A stretch of DNA of 64,000 nucleotides from Alteribacillus iranensis (lineage in GTDB: Bacteria > Bacillota > Bacilli > Bacillales > Marinococcaceae), in contig NZ_FONT01000001.1 of assembly GCF_900113025.1 (NCBI RefSeq), forward strand, positions 124,001-188,000, read 5' to 3'. The notes beneath the pieces were generated by a model. The model was not told the origin of the DNA. It did no database searches and saw only the letters and a program-made list of their open reading frames with translations. How positions within the stretch are numbered: the first letter of the stretch is position 1; each line of letters starts with the position of its first letter. The position numbers and the translations under genes were made by a program. This document shows positions 56,376 through 63,828 of the stretch, in pieces.

Positions 56376-57794
56376 ATGGCTGAATATAGAACAGAACGTG
56401 ACTTTCTAGGGGAAAAACAAGTGCCGGCAGAGGCATATTATGGTATTCAGACGATACGAGCAAAAGAAAACTTTCCAATCACCGGTTACCCTCCACACCC
56501 TGAATTAATAAAAGCTTTTGGATATGTAAAGAAGGCAGCTGCGATGGCGAATCGAGACGTTGGAGTATTAAATCAACGTATAGCTGAAGCAGTCATCCAA
56601 GCGTCTGACGAAGTCATTGAAGGTAAATTCAATGATCAATTTATCGTTGATGCGATACAAGGAGGAGCCGGTACCTCGTTTAATATGAATGCAAATGAGG
56701 TCATCGCAAATCGGGCTATTGAAATTCTTGGAGATAAAAAAGGGAATTATATGGTTGTGAGTCCGAACACTCACGTCAATATGGCACAATCAACAAATGA
56801 TTCATTTCCAACTGCGATTCACATCGCATCCCTGCATCTCGCTCAAGGATTAACAAAAGTATTAGATGAGCTAATTGTATCTCTTGAAGATAAAGAAAAA
56901 GAGTTTGATACAGTCATCAAAATGGGACGCACTCATTTGCAGGATGCGGTGCCTATTCGACTTGGACAAGAGTTTGGAGCCTATAAACGTGTATTAAAGC
57001 GTGATTTTTCGAGAATCAGCAGGTCAGTTGAATCTCTTCATGAGATAAATATGGGAGCTACAGCCGTGGGGACAGGCTTAAATGCAAAGCCGGAATACAT
57101 TGAAAAAGTAGCTCAGTATTTAGCAGATCTTACAGAAATGCCATTCCACAGTGCTGAAAATTTAGTGGATGCTACCCAAAATACCGATGCTTATACAGAA
57201 TTATCCGCAGCCCTCAAAGTTCATGCCATTAATTTATCGAAGATGGCCAATGACCTTCGATTAATGAGTTCTGGTCCACGTACAGGATTAAATGAAATAA
57301 ACTTACCAGCAAGACAGCCGGGGTCATCTATTATGCCAGGGAAAGTTAACCCTGTTATGGCAGAAGTAATGAACCAAATATCTTTCCAAGTGATCGGAAA
57401 TGACCATACAATCAGCCTCGCTTCGGAAGCAGGACAGCTGGAGTTAAATGTTATGGAACCGGTTCTTGTGTTTAATCTGCTTCAATCTTTGTCTGTCCTT
57501 CAAAACGGACTTAACGTGTTCAGAGAGCATGCAGTCAACGGAATAACTGCAAATGTGGAGCGTTGCAAAGAATTAGTCGAGAAAAGTGTTGGTATCATAA
57601 CAGCCATCAATCCTCATGTAGGTTATGAAACAGCGTCACGTATTGCAAAAGAGGCAATTGAAACAGGACGAAGTGTTAGAGAAATTTGCTTAGAACGCGG
57701 TATATTATCCGAAGAAGAATTAGATGAAATACTCGATGCGAAGGAAATGACCAGACCCGGGATTGCTGGTGCCCGTTTTATGAATCTGGAATAA
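56376..57794 (+). CDS. aspA: Aspartate ammonia-lyase
   Basis: A 472-residue member of the fumarase/aspartase superfamily. The signature GSSIMPGKVNPVMAEV is intact, as is TNDSFPTAIHIA and TGLNAKPEY. The N-terminus EYRTERDFLGEKQVPAEAYYG in two parts is aspartase-like rather than fumarase-like. It converts aspartate to fumarate and ammonia. There is no ansA asparaginase beside it, unlike B. subtilis ansAB. AAGGAGAG precedes the ATG. Confidence 0.92.
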   Translation: MAEYRTERDFLGEKQVPAEAYYGIQTIRAKENFPITGYPPHPELIKAFGYVKKAAAMANRDVGVLNQRIAEAVIQASDEVIEGKFNDQFIVDAIQGGAGTSFNMNANEVIANRAIEILGDKKGNYMVVSPNTHVNMAQSTNDSFPTAIHIASLHLAQGLTKVLDELIVSLEDKEKEFDTVIKMGRTHLQDAVPIRLGQEFGAYKRVLKRDFSRISRSVESLHEINMGATAVGTGLNAKPEYIEKVAQYLADLTEMPFHSAENLVDATQNTDAYTELSAALKVHAINLSKMANDLRLMSSGPRTGLNEINLPARQPGSSIMPGKVNPVMAEVMNQISFQVIGNDHTISLASEAGQLELNVMEPVLVFNLLQSLSVLQNGLNVFREHAVNGITANVERCKELVEKSVGIITAINPHVGYETASRIAKEAIETGRSVREICLERGILSEEELDEILDAKEMTRPGIAGARFMNLE

Positions 57795-57799
57795 GATAT

Positions 57800-57832
57800 G
57801 CCTGATTCCATAAAAAGGAATCAGGCTCTCTT
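57800..57832 (+). terminator. Terminator after aspA
   Basis: GCCTGATTCC pairs with GGAATCAGGC around ATAAAAA, followed by TCTCTT. Confidence 0.8.
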
Positions 57833-57962
57833 CACTCATAAAGACCGTTTCATTTGTTTTTCGACGTGTACGGAGAACTTGAGTGAGTCAATGCCATACA
57901 TTAGAACGCAAGGCGACAACCACCTCGAGCGGACGGCAGGCCTGTTGAAAGGAAGAGAGAGA

Positions 57963-58583
57963 ATGTTTTCGGGGAATAAATTAGTATTGGTTTTACCTGT
58001 TATATTGATGTTATTTTTATTTGGAAGCGGTATGTATTATATAGGGCAGTCCGAAGTAGTGACAAATGAGACATTGAATCAGGAAATAAGCTGGGACTCG
58101 GTATTTAATCCGTCGGAGGACGGTTCTGTGTTACATGGTACTTGGACGTGGGAAGCGTCTCCTGAAGACGGAGTAGAAGGTGTAGATTATTTAGGGATCA
58201 CCTTCCTGGATGAGAACGATAAAACGGTGTCTCCTGAAATGATAGATTCTTATTCGCTTCATTTAGAAACACGATCTGAAAAAATAAGCATAGATGGTGA
58301 AGTGGTAGATAATGGTGTCGTTTTTCCTTTCACCACAGAGATGAAGGAAAATGACGTAATCGGCAGCAAAGGCGAATTTAAAGTGGTCACACAAGGAGAC
58401 ACCCAGCCGGAGCGTGCGATTATTAGTTATTTACATACATGGGAAGAGCATGATGGTTTAAAAACTTATGATGCCAGGTTTTTTGAACGGGAATTTAAGG
58501 GTAAAGAACATAAAGATGAATCTTTCTTCTGGGTGGCTGAACGATTTGTAGACCTTAAAAAAGGAAGCTTGTATAGTTCATGA
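57963..58583 (+). CDS. Membrane-anchored extracytoplasmic protein, unknown
   Basis: A 206-residue protein from ATG 57963 after AAAGGAAGAGAG. One N-terminal transmembrane segment (LVLVLPVILMLFLFGSGMYY) is followed by an acidic, beta-rich extracytoplasmic domain with regularly spaced aromatic residues (HGTWTWEASPED, FFWVAERFVDL). I recognise no family. Its stop overlaps the next gene by 4 bases (ATGA), so the two are coupled and probably work together. Confidence 0.65.
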   Translation: MFSGNKLVLVLPVILMLFLFGSGMYYIGQSEVVTNETLNQEISWDSVFNPSEDGSVLHGTWTWEASPEDGVEGVDYLGITFLDENDKTVSPEMIDSYSLHLETRSEKISIDGEVVDNGVVFPFTTEMKENDVIGSKGEFKVVTQGDTQPERAIISYLHTWEEHDGLKTYDARFFEREFKGKEHKDESFFWVAERFVDLKKGSLYSS

Positions 58584-59635
58584 AGGGACTCTCCTATCAA
58601 AAAGGTGTAATATTTATCGGTGAAGAAAATATAGGCTGGGCCTACGCAGAGGGGAACAGAACGAGTAGTATGGCACTGCCATTAGAAGCATCTTCCCTGC
58701 TAAGAATAGGAAAAGACGTATTTTTTTCCATGCCATTTTGGTATAAACTGTTAGTCTTTAGTTGGGGAATAGGCTCTTTGAGTTCTCTATTGGGAAGCAT
58801 ACTATTTGGCTGGCCGCACCTTTTGCCGGTGTTTACATTCTTTTATTTACTATTAGGCACTCACTTCATTTTTCCGGCAGAATTAAGAAAATTTCATGGC
58901 GCGGAGCATAAGATTTTCAGCTTTAAAGGGGTAAAAAACAGACGTAATTTGCCGCGTATTACAAGAGCAAAGATAACGAATCGTTATTGTTCGACAAACA
59001 CGGTAGTATTGTACTTTTTACTAGTAGTCCTTTTTATCCCCATCATGACAATATGGCTTTCATTCTCTCAAGCAGCGATGGTTGTATCCTATAGCGCTGT
59101 GGCAGCAGCTCCTATTTTGCATCGCATCTTACAAATGAAACCCATGACACCAATCAGAAAGCTCATGCTACAAGTTTCCTATCTTTTACAGCGACGTGTT
59201 ACGTGTTCTCCACCGGAAAGAATTCATCTGCTTACCGCACTTGAAGCCTATCGAACGTTAGCTAAGAGAGAAAATCCTCATCTTCTTCACGATAGTAAAG
59301 CGCACGGACGTAAAAAGGAGGAACATCGTATGGCTATTATTGATTTAACAGTTGTCCCTATTGGAACAGAATCTACTAGCATGAGTGAAGATGTAGCAGA
59401 GATTCAGAAAGTGCTGGACAAGCATTCCGAGCACATTGATTATCAGCTTACTTCCATGAGTACGATCATCGAGGGCGAATTAAAAGATCTTTTCCCCATT
59501 GTTCAAGAGCTCCATGAAATACCATTCAACCGAGGGGCTAAGCGAGTGTCAACCAACATCCGTATTGATGACCGCCGGGATTCGGATAAAGGAGGAATGG
59601 ATGAAAAAGTGTCTTCTGTAAAAAATAAAATATAA
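58580..59635 (+). CDS. DUF1385-like membrane protein fused in frame to YqgV
   Basis: A 351-residue frame. Residues 1-250 are a membrane protein with about four helices and the DUF1385 block KFHGAEHKIFSF plus YCSTNT, which corresponds to RCGTSF in YqhQ. Residues 251-351 are a complete YqgV/MTH1187-type thiamine-binding domain starting MAIIDLTVVPIG. There is no stop codon between them. AAAAAGGAGG and ATG at 59330 are retained at the junction, so separate YqgV is probably also made. Loss of a stop codon or sequencing error could explain the fusion. Confidence 0.75.
   Translation: MKGLSYQKGVIFIGEENIGWAYAEGNRTSSMALPLEASSLLRIGKDVFFSMPFWYKLLVFSWGIGSLSSLLGSILFGWPHLLPVFTFFYLLLGTHFIFPAELRKFHGAEHKIFSFKGVKNRRNLPRITRAKITNRYCSTNTVVLYFLLVVLFIPIMTIWLSFSQAAMVVSYSAVAAAPILHRILQMKPMTPIRKLMLQVSYLLQRRVTCSPPERIHLLTALEAYRTLAKRENPHLLHDSKAHGRKKEEHRMAIIDLTVVPIGTESTSMSEDVAEIQKVLDKHSEHIDYQLTSMSTIIEGELKDLFPIVQELHEIPFNRGAKRVSTNIRIDDRRDSDKGGMDEKVSSVKNKI
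59330..59635 (+). CDS. yqgV: YqgV, MTH1187-family thiamine-binding protein (internal start)
   Basis: A 101-residue protein if translation starts at the internal ATG. AAAAAGGAGG lies 8 bases before it, one of the strongest ribosome binding sites in the window. The sequence (AIIDLTVVPIGTESTSMSED, LTSMSTIIEGELKDL, RVSTNIRIDDRRD) fits the DUF77/YqgV family, a ferredoxin-like fold that binds thiamine-type ligands. The same frame also forms the C-terminus of the longer ORF from 58580. Confidence 0.8.
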   Translation: MAIIDLTVVPIGTESTSMSEDVAEIQKVLDKHSEHIDYQLTSMSTIIEGELKDLFPIVQELHEIPFNRGAKRVSTNIRIDDRRDSDKGGMDEKVSSVKNKI

Positions 59636-59685
59636 CGAAGACATGGAGTACCAGGTCGAGATATTCCCCATTCTCTCTGTGAAAC

Positions 59686-59730
59686 GCCCCCGCGTGTTAG
59701 ATCTATACATCTAACACGCCGGGGCTTCTT
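59686..59730. terminator. Bidirectional terminator between yqgV and tRNA-Gln
   Basis: GCCCCCGCGTGTTAGAT pairs with ATCTAACACGCCGGGGC around CTATAC, one mismatch. It is placed to stop both the plus-strand operon and the minus-strand tRNA. Confidence 0.85.
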
Positions 59731-59780
59731 AAGGTAAGAAGTATGGTGTGTGATGTGATCTTCCGGGTTGTATGTATGTG

Positions 59781-59855
59781 TGGCTGGGCTAGCTGGATTC
59801 GAACCAGCGCATCACGGAGTCAAAGTCCGTTGCCTTACCGCTTGGCTATAGCCCA
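59781..59855 (-). tRNA. tRNA-Gln (TTG)
   Basis: On the minus strand: acceptor TGGGCTA/TAGCCCA, anticodon loop CTTTGAC (TTG), T-arm GCTGGTTCGAATCCAGC and encoded CCA. It is a lone tRNA between the yqgV operon and comG. Confidence 0.95.
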
Positions 59856-59950
59856 ATGTCCTTTTTCATTCTTACCTATAGTGCGCTTATCTATTCATCA
59901 AAAAATAAATAAATAATGCTCCTGAACCTCCTCAGGTTTTTACACATCTT

Positions 59951-59978
59951 TTGCAATTCCCATTGCTTCACATTTAAT
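59951..59978 (+). promoter_or_regulatory. Candidate promoter of the comG operon
   Basis: TTGCAA (59951-59956), 16 bases, TTTAAT (59973-59978). This lies about 60 bases before the leader ORF. A/T strings around it (GAAAAACATCGATTCT and others) are only loose matches to the ComK box AAAA-N5-TTTT. No clean pair of K-boxes was found. Confidence 0.4.
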
Positions 59979-60040
59979 ATTCCAATGAAAAACATCGATT
60001 CTCGGTCTCCAAAAAATAATTAAATATAGGGGAGGATTTT

Positions 60041-60094
60041 ATGAATGAACAGAGAATAAGTAATAGAGTCAAAGAAAGGATGGTGATTCATTGA
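60041..60094 (+). CDS. 17-residue leader ORF coupled to comGA
   Basis: ATG 60041 follows TAGGGGAGGATTTT, a strong ribosome binding site. The peptide is MNEQRISNRVKERMVIH, basic and hydrophilic. Its TGA (60092-60094) overlaps the TTG start of comGA (60091-60093). The comGA start has only a modest AAAGGA of its own, inside this ORF. Ribosomes finishing the leader could restart on comGA. A real peptide product is not implied. Confidence 0.5.
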   Translation: MNEQRISNRVKERMVIH

Positions 60095-61140
60095 GAACGA
60101 CAGATTGGGAAAGTAGACAGTTGATTGATCAGGCGCTGCGCCTGCAGGCAACAGACATCCACTTTCACCCGCTAGAGACAAGAACCATACTGTTTTATCG
60201 AATTCACGGAAGATTGCATAAGATGGGAGTGATGAACAAAAGAGATTCAGAACGATTGATTGCCCACTTTAAATTTCGATCCGGCATGGATATCGGTGAA
60301 AAGCGTCGACCCCAAAATGCCTCCGTCTTTGAAAAAAGATCATTTCTTCCAGTAAACCTCCGTTTTTCTACAATGCCTTCACAACTGCGAGAAAGTTTAT
60401 CCATTCGTCTTCTTCCCCAGTATGAAGCCTTCACTCTTTCAAGGATTACATTTGATACAAACCTCGCCTCCTTTTTTCGTTACTTACTAACAGAACGTCA
60501 AGGGTTGGTTATTTTAACCGGTCCAACGGGCTCTGGGAAAACCTCCACCTTGTATACGTTTATGAATGAAATTTCTTACCGAAACAATCGAATTGTCAGC
60601 ATAGAAGATCCCATCGAAATACAAAACGATCAGTTTATCCAAACGGAAATAAATGAAAAGGCAGGATTGTCTTATACAGAAATGTTGAGGTCCTCTCTAC
60701 GTCATGATCCAGATGTTTTAATGATTGGAGAGATTAGAGATGAGGATACCGCTCAGCTTGCCATCCGAGCTGCCCTGACCGGACATCTTGTATTAACAAC
60801 GATGCACGCTAACTCCCCATTTGGAGCAATTAGACGGTTATTAGACTACAACTTGTCTTTGTTAGACTTAGAAGAAACATTACTGTGCATATCCTCTCAA
60901 GGTCTTTTTCCTCGGTATTGTCCATTTTGTCAACGATCTGGATGCTCACCGTATTGTCAAATATACAAGCGAATGTCCCGTATAGCATTATTTGATATTC
61001 TTGCAAAAAAGGAACTGCAAGAGGCGTTATCCGAACATACATCCAACGATCACCCATTGACATTTTCCCGTCAAAATCAGTGGTGGAAAGGGTTGGCACT
61101 GGGACTTTTCTCGGAAGAAATGAGATATGCCTATGGGTAA
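60091..61140 (+). CDS. comGA: ComGA, competence pilus assembly ATPase
   Basis: A 349-residue type II/IV secretion ATPase. Walker A is GPTGSGKTSTLYTF, the Asp box SIEDPIEIQ, Walker B LMIGEIRDEDTA and the His box LVLTTMHANS. A C-terminal Cys-rich part (CPFCQRSGCSPYC) resembles the zinc motif of such ATPases. It powers assembly of the transformation pilus at the inner face of the membrane. The TTG start is the only fitting one; upstream ATGs are out of frame. It overlaps comGB by 14 bases. Confidence 0.93.
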   Translation: MRTTDWESRQLIDQALRLQATDIHFHPLETRTILFYRIHGRLHKMGVMNKRDSERLIAHFKFRSGMDIGEKRRPQNASVFEKRSFLPVNLRFSTMPSQLRESLSIRLLPQYEAFTLSRITFDTNLASFFRYLLTERQGLVILTGPTGSGKTSTLYTFMNEISYRNNRIVSIEDPIEIQNDQFIQTEINEKAGLSYTEMLRSSLRHDPDVLMIGEIRDEDTAQLAIRAALTGHLVLTTMHANSPFGAIRRLLDYNLSLLDLEETLLCISSQGLFPRYCPFCQRSGCSPYCQIYKRMSRIALFDILAKKELQEALSEHTSNDHPLTFSRQNQWWKGLALGLFSEEMRYAYG

Positions 61141-62161
61141 CGTATGGAAAAAGCAAGAAGCAGCCGGATTTCTAGTGAAAATAGGGGAGTTGTTGGAACA
61201 AGGATATTCACTCGATCACGCACTGGAAATATTAACATGGGAACAATCAGGCGACGTAAAAGAAAAAGTGATCCGTATCCAGGAAGATTTAAGAAAAGGA
61301 ATCCCCGTTCACGATGTACTAGCTAGTCATGATTTTCCTGCTGATATTGCTGCCTATGTTTTCTTTGCAGAAGCGTGCGGCGATCTTCCTGCCGGGTTAC
61401 AAGGTGCGGGGAAATTATATTTAAAAAGAATCGAAGCTGTTTTAAGTATACGGCGTTTTCTGCGTTATCCTCTTTTATTATTATGGCTATTGATTGTTGT
61501 CTCTGTCATTATGCTGCACGTTTTATTTCCTCAATTTAGCCAGCTGTTTTCCTCTCTAAATATGGAATTTCCTTTCTTTACCGTCTTCATGATTCAAGTG
61601 TTTCGTTACTCCCCTTTCCTTGGTTTTCTCCTCATCCCTATCATTCTTGTTCTTGGCCTGTACTACTATATGAAATTTCGCCACTATTCCTCCGCCAAGC
61701 AATGGAAACTACTCTGTAAAGTCCCGCTCCTATCCTACTTTTTACAACTATTTATTACTTATTATTTTTCATTACAATTAAGTGCCATGCTTCGAGGAGG
61801 TCTCTCCATTTATGAAGCATGTACCGTACTCGAGAAGCAGCAACATTTCATGTTTTTTCAAAGTGAAGGAACGTTTTTAAAGGAGCAATTAAGAGAAGGA
61901 TCTTCCTTGTCGACAGCGCTCGAGGCAGCAGGGTGGTATCGACAAGAATTAAAATTCGTCGTACAGCACGGACAGTCCACGGGAAAGTTGGAAGAAGACC
62001 TGTACTATTATAGTGAACGCATCATGCAAGTCCTCGATCGTAAAATTAAAAAAGCAGTAATGACGATTCAACCGATCCTTTTTTGCCTCATAGGTATCGT
62101 TATTTTAGCAATGTTTTTGTCTATTTTCTTGCCTATGTTTCAGCTAATGACTTCTCTTTAA
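61127..62161 (+). CDS. comGB: ComGB, competence pilus membrane platform
   Basis: A 344-residue GspF/T2SF-family protein with two repeated F domains and three transmembrane segments (LLLLWLLIVVSVIMLHVLF; LGFLLIPIILVLGLYYY; ILFCLIGIVILAMFLSIFLP). It anchors ComGA and nucleates the pilus. The C-terminus is complete (PMFQLMTSL). Its TAA shares one base with an ATG at 62161 of the small ORF that follows. Confidence 0.92.
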   Translation: MPMGNVWKKQEAAGFLVKIGELLEQGYSLDHALEILTWEQSGDVKEKVIRIQEDLRKGIPVHDVLASHDFPADIAAYVFFAEACGDLPAGLQGAGKLYLKRIEAVLSIRRFLRYPLLLLWLLIVVSVIMLHVLFPQFSQLFSSLNMEFPFFTVFMIQVFRYSPFLGFLLIPIILVLGLYYYMKFRHYSSAKQWKLLCKVPLLSYFLQLFITYYFSLQLSAMLRGGLSIYEACTVLEKQQHFMFFQSEGTFLKEQLREGSSLSTALEAAGWYRQELKFVVQHGQSTGKLEEDLYYYSERIMQVLDRKIKKAVMTIQPILFCLIGIVILAMFLSIFLPMFQLMTSL

Positions 62162-62178
62162 TGGAAGGAGACAGAGAT

Positions 62179-62325
62179 GTGGAAAAAACGAAAGAGGTCC
62201 TAACGATACTCGAGTGTTTACAGGAAATAGATAATCGACTTACCAGGCTTGAAGAAAGCAAAGAATTAGACGTTATACACTTGTTGAAAGTACACGCTAG
62301 TAAAAGAAAAGGAGAACGAAAATGA
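62179..62325 (+). CDS. Small coiled-coil-like ORF between comGB and comGC
   Basis: A 48-residue frame from GTG 62179 after AAGGAG (62164-62169). It extends to ATG 62161 (54 residues), which overlaps the comGB stop (TAATG). The product is charged and helical, with heptad-like hydrophobics (VLTILECLQEIDNRLTRLEE) and a basic tail (HASKRKGERK). Its TGA overlaps the comGC ATG (ATGA). In B. subtilis comGB and comGC adjoin with no gene between. It has no signal or prepilin motif. Confidence 0.65.
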   Translation: MEKTKEVLTILECLQEIDNRLTRLEESKELDVIHLLKVHASKRKGERK

Positions 62326-62630
62326 AGTTTATTTATAACGAGAAAGCATTCACGATGATTGAAATGATGATAGTTTTACTTATTATTACTGTCCTTTTGT
62401 TAATTGCTATCCCTAACATGGTAACGAATAACAATGTAGCCCAAACGAAGGGGTGTGACGCAACGATTCAATTGCTCGAGGCGCAAGCAGCAGCTTATCA
62501 AGTTGAATTTAATGAATGGCCGGCGTCGCTTGATGATTTAGTGACTGAAAACTATGTGGATCGAATTGAATGTCCGGATAATACACCATTAGAACTCGTC
62601 GATGGTAAGGTGAAGAAGGAGGAAGAGTGA
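62322..62630 (+). CDS. comGC: ComGC, major competence pseudopilin
   Basis: A 102-residue type IV-like prepilin. The short basic leader NEKAF is cut by ComC before TMIEMMIVLLIITVLLL; Glu5 is present. The two cysteines that form the intramolecular disulfide in ComGC are conserved (KGCDATIQ and IECPD). The length is normal. AAAGGAGAACG precedes the ATG, inside the upstream small ORF. Confidence 0.94.
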   Translation: MKFIYNEKAFTMIEMMIVLLIITVLLLIAIPNMVTNNNVAQTKGCDATIQLLEAQAAAYQVEFNEWPASLDDLVTENYVDRIECPDNTPLELVDGKVKKEEE

Positions 62631-63076
62631 AACAGATAGTGAAAGCGGAGAGCGGTCATACCTTAAGTGAAATGGTCGTTGTATTAATGGTGATCACTGT
62701 GACGCTTGGAATCCCCATTTTATCTTATCATTCCATTCACACAAAACAGGTATACCGTCATTTCATTGAGTTGGTTTCGGAAGATCTTCGCTTTGCTCAA
62801 CAATATGCTTACGCGAACAGCAAAGGAGTGTTGATTCAAGTTGCAGGGGATCATTATTATGTGAAGCCTGAAGGGATAGGAGAGGATCCCTTGATAACAC
62901 GGAAAATCCCTGCCAATTTGTCAATTGAGCGCTCAACGGTCCATTTAAGTGAGATCTTCTTTAACACGAGAGGGAATATTAGAAAGCCTGGAACATTCTA
63001 TATGATCACTCCAGCAGGAAGGTATCGTTTTGTTTTCCTTGTTGGCAGGGGGAGATTTTATGTGGAGGAAACTTGA
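62627..63076 (+). CDS. comGD: ComGD, minor pseudopilin
   Basis: A 149-residue prepilin-like protein, GTG start overlapping the comGC stop (GTGA). The N-terminus ESGHTLSEMVVVLMVITVTL carries the processing site and Glu at +5. A beta-rich C-terminal domain follows. It is needed for the transformation pilus. Confidence 0.9.
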   Translation: MKQIVKAESGHTLSEMVVVLMVITVTLGIPILSYHSIHTKQVYRHFIELVSEDLRFAQQYAYANSKGVLIQVAGDHYYVKPEGIGEDPLITRKIPANLSIERSTVHLSEIFFNTRGNIRKPGTFYMITPAGRYRFVFLVGRGRFYVEET

Positions 63077-63413
63077 AAAAGGAATGACGTTAATAGAGGT
63101 TGTGACGGCACTAAGTATTTTACTGATTATTTTTTCCCTGCTCCTGCCTATTTTTCAGAAAGTAGTTCAAGAAAAGCAATCCATTACACAAGAGAGAAAA
63201 GCGTTATATTTAGTAGAAAAGACAGCTCTCCACATTTGGAAAAAGGGAAAAAATACGTCCTTGCCTGCCAAAGAATTAAAAGGTTACACATCAACTTCCA
63301 AGAAGAAAGGAGAGGGATTCGAAACATGTATCGTCTGGGAGGGAACGAATGAAAGAGAATATGAAAAATGTTTATATGTTATTCCGAAAACAGAAGGGAA
63401 TGACTCTCATTGA
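63060..63413 (+). CDS. comGE: ComGE, minor pseudopilin
   Basis: A 117-residue protein with leader and hydrophobic helix EKGMTLIEVVTALSILLIIF. ATG 63060 after GGGGGAG overlaps comGD by 17 bases. The frame could be extended to 63030 but without homology. Its 3' end overlaps comGF by 65 bases. Confidence 0.88.
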   Translation: MWRKLEKGMTLIEVVTALSILLIIFSLLLPIFQKVVQEKQSITQERKALYLVEKTALHIWKKGKNTSLPAKELKGYTSTSKKKGEGFETCIVWEGTNEREYEKCLYVIPKTEGNDSH

Positions 63414-63828
63414 GACGCTCGTTGCTTTCAGTATTTTTACCATTTGTGTATCTGTCGTCATTTTTTTTATTCCCCTTTTCACTCCTCCCTCTGACCCCGT
63501 ACGGCAAGACATCCACATGTTTTTTCAACAAATCAAAGATGATATGGACTACGCTCGGCGGTTAAATGATAACAATAATCGACTAACGATACAGACAGAA
63601 ACAACCGAAATACAATACCGTCGTTCCGGAGAAAATATTATTAGAACAAAGGACGGAAGAGGATACGAAATAACACTTCAGAATATCAACCATTTTAACG
63701 TTTCCTCTACCGATTATGGCGCGGATATTCAAGTAACTGATTTGCATGGAGTTATTTGGAAAACATCCCTTGGATATCGGCCATCTATGACAGGGAGGGA
63801 GAACATATGGGTCAGAGGGGAGCCATAA
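63349..63828 (+). CDS. comGF: ComGF, minor pseudopilin
   Basis: A 159-residue protein with KQKGMTLIETLVAFSIFTICVSVV, a good prepilin site. ATG 63349 follows GGGAGGG; ATG 63361 is also possible. The long overlap with comGE is larger than usual but both frames look genuine. Confidence 0.88.
   Translation: MKENMKNVYMLFRKQKGMTLIETLVAFSIFTICVSVVIFFIPLFTPPSDPVRQDIHMFFQQIKDDMDYARRLNDNNNRLTIQTETTEIQYRRSGENIIRTKDGRGYEITLQNINHFNVSSTDYGADIQVTDLHGVIWKTSLGYRPSMTGRENIWVRGEP

Noticed and set aside
57798-57962. N-terminal extension of the unknown gene at 57963
   Set aside because: The extension overlaps the aspA terminator and places a hydrophilic stretch before an obvious signal anchor; ATG 57963 has its own RBS.
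59860-60040. ComK K-box pair upstream of comGA
   Set aside because: A/T-rich strings only loosely fit AAAA-N5-TTTT, and I found no two copies at the required spacing; only a sigma-A-like promoter is listed.
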